Shown: positions 63,484 through 64,000 of the stretch, piece after piece | Position numbering within the stretch: position 1 is the stretch's first letter | Layout of the letters: the number at the start of each line of letters is the position of its first letter | Source: an uncultured Aquimarina sp. | Lineage (GTDB): Bacteria > Bacteroidota > Bacteroidia > Flavobacteriales > Flavobacteriaceae | NCBI RefSeq assembly: GCF_947495315.1 | Contig: NZ_CANLYD010000003.1 | Location: 248,001 to 312,000 of the forward strand | DNA: 64,000 nt | Reading direction: 5' to 3' | Notes under the pieces: generated by a model | What the model was told of the DNA's origin: nothing | Database searches by the model: none | What the model saw: the letters and a program-made list of their open reading frames with translations, nothing else | Program-made: the position numbers and the translations under genes

Positions 63484-64000
63484 ATGAACTTACACGAATA
63501 TCAAGGTAAAGAGATATTAAGCAGCTTTGGTGTGCGTATCCAGCGCGGTATTGTTGCACAGAATGCAAAAGAAGCAGTTGCTGCTGCAAAACAATTAACT
63601 GCAGAAACAGGTACTGGATGGCACGTGATCAAAGCACAAGTACACGCAGGTGGTCGAGGAAAAGGTGGTGGAGTAAAACTTGCTAAGAATCTTCAGGAAG
63701 TTGAGGATATAGCAGGACAGATCATCGGGATGAATTTAATAACTCCTCAGACATCAGCAGAAGGAAAGAAAGTACATCAAGTGTTAGTTGCAGAAGATGT
63801 ATATTATCCTGGAGATAGTGAACCAGACGAATTTTATATTTCTGTATTATTAAATCGTACTACTGGACGAAATATGGTTATGTATTCTACAGAAGGTGGA
63901 ATGGATATCGAAACTGTTGCAGAAGAAACTCCACACTTAATATTTACTGAAGAAGTAGATCCTTCAGTAGGATTATTACCATTTCAGGCTAGACGTGTTG
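63484..64000 (+). CDS. sucC: Succinate-CoA ligase (ADP-forming) subunit beta, 5' part
   Basis: 172 residues before the window edge. NLHEYQGKEILSSFGVRIQRG, then VIKAQVHAGGRGKGGGVKLA in the ATP-grasp domain and FYISVLLNRTTGRNMVMYSTEGGMDIE, all diagnostic for SucC. TCA-cycle enzyme; the rest and sucD are outside. Confidence 0.97.
   Translation, partial: MNLHEYQGKEILSSFGVRIQRGIVAQNAKEAVAAAKQLTAETGTGWHVIKAQVHAGGRGKGGGVKLAKNLQEVEDIAGQIIGMNLITPQTSAEGKKVHQVLVAEDVYYPGDSEPDEFYISVLLNRTTGRNMVMYSTEGGMDIETVAEETPHLIFTEEVDPSVGLLPFQARRV

Overview
The window is a 64 kb piece of an AT-rich chromosome from a marine-type member of the Flavobacteriaceae (Bacteroidota). An Aquimarina-like genus is my guess, not something I can prove. 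The supports are: a type IX secretion sorting domain on a ThuA protein; a DUF4295 gene after rpmB-rpmG; BshC for bacillithiol; an ECF sigma/FecR/TonB-receptor set; promoters of the Bacteroidota type (TAnnTTTG); and many SCxxx lipoprotein signals. I see no rRNA, tRNA, CRISPR array, transposase or prophage. The DNA is ordinary chromosome with patches of accessory genes and intergenic repeats.

Layout. 1-6342: a thiol/glutaredoxin-like secreted protein (cut by the window edge), then a five-gene manganese/zinc-type ABC uptake operon (outer-membrane barrel, TroA-like binding protein, ATPase, two permeases) divergent from its likely DtxR/MntR-family repressor; a perfect dyad lies on the shared promoter. 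A decayed four-helix-bundle gene and a 7-bp tandem repeat sit inside the operon. 6424-9416: exonuclease, FAH-family enzyme, Hpt protein and cinA. 9422-11467: four tandem paralogues of a small unknown protein. 11967-15423: rpmB-rpmG-DUF4295, ftsY and an amidase lipoprotein. 15485-17438: two secreted metalloproteases. 18082-24007: an ECF sigma factor, FecR-type anti-sigma, TonB-dependent receptor and two divergent acidic lipoproteins; a 26-bp identical sequence lies upstream of both arms, so this looks like one self-contained surface-signalling regulon. 24017-32703: class C hydrolase, rimO, a PAS histidine kinase with response regulator, an AraC-pirin-nitroreductase set, and an ankyrin protein. 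32857-33221: two tiny lipoproteins too short for normal gene calls.

33847-42969: a divergent GTP cyclohydrolase II-like protein, trmL, DinB protein, M3 and M14 peptidases, bshC. 43066-50948 is accessory: DUF1801, DinB-like, beta-lactamase-like, AraC membrane regulator, a MarR/SDR/DoxX/dioxygenase set, SMI1/KNR4 and a small membrane protein. Two related hairpin elements there each lie just 3' of a small gene, in the same orientation, resembling integron attC sites in layout. 51267-64000: ThuA-T9SS protein, PNPOx-like protein, esterase lipoprotein, guaA, LysM/PBP1 protein, DUF922, DUF3820, START-like protein, amidohydrolase, lysA, Lon-N-domain protein and the start of sucC.

The strongest leads for something undescribed are the attC-like cassette elements (43561-43688, 50322-50454), the shared 26-bp sigma-regulon promoter (19949-19974 and 20540-20565), the duplicated small-lipoprotein transcription unit (29156-29551 and 32770-33513), and the widespread-looking stem element at 38534-38650.
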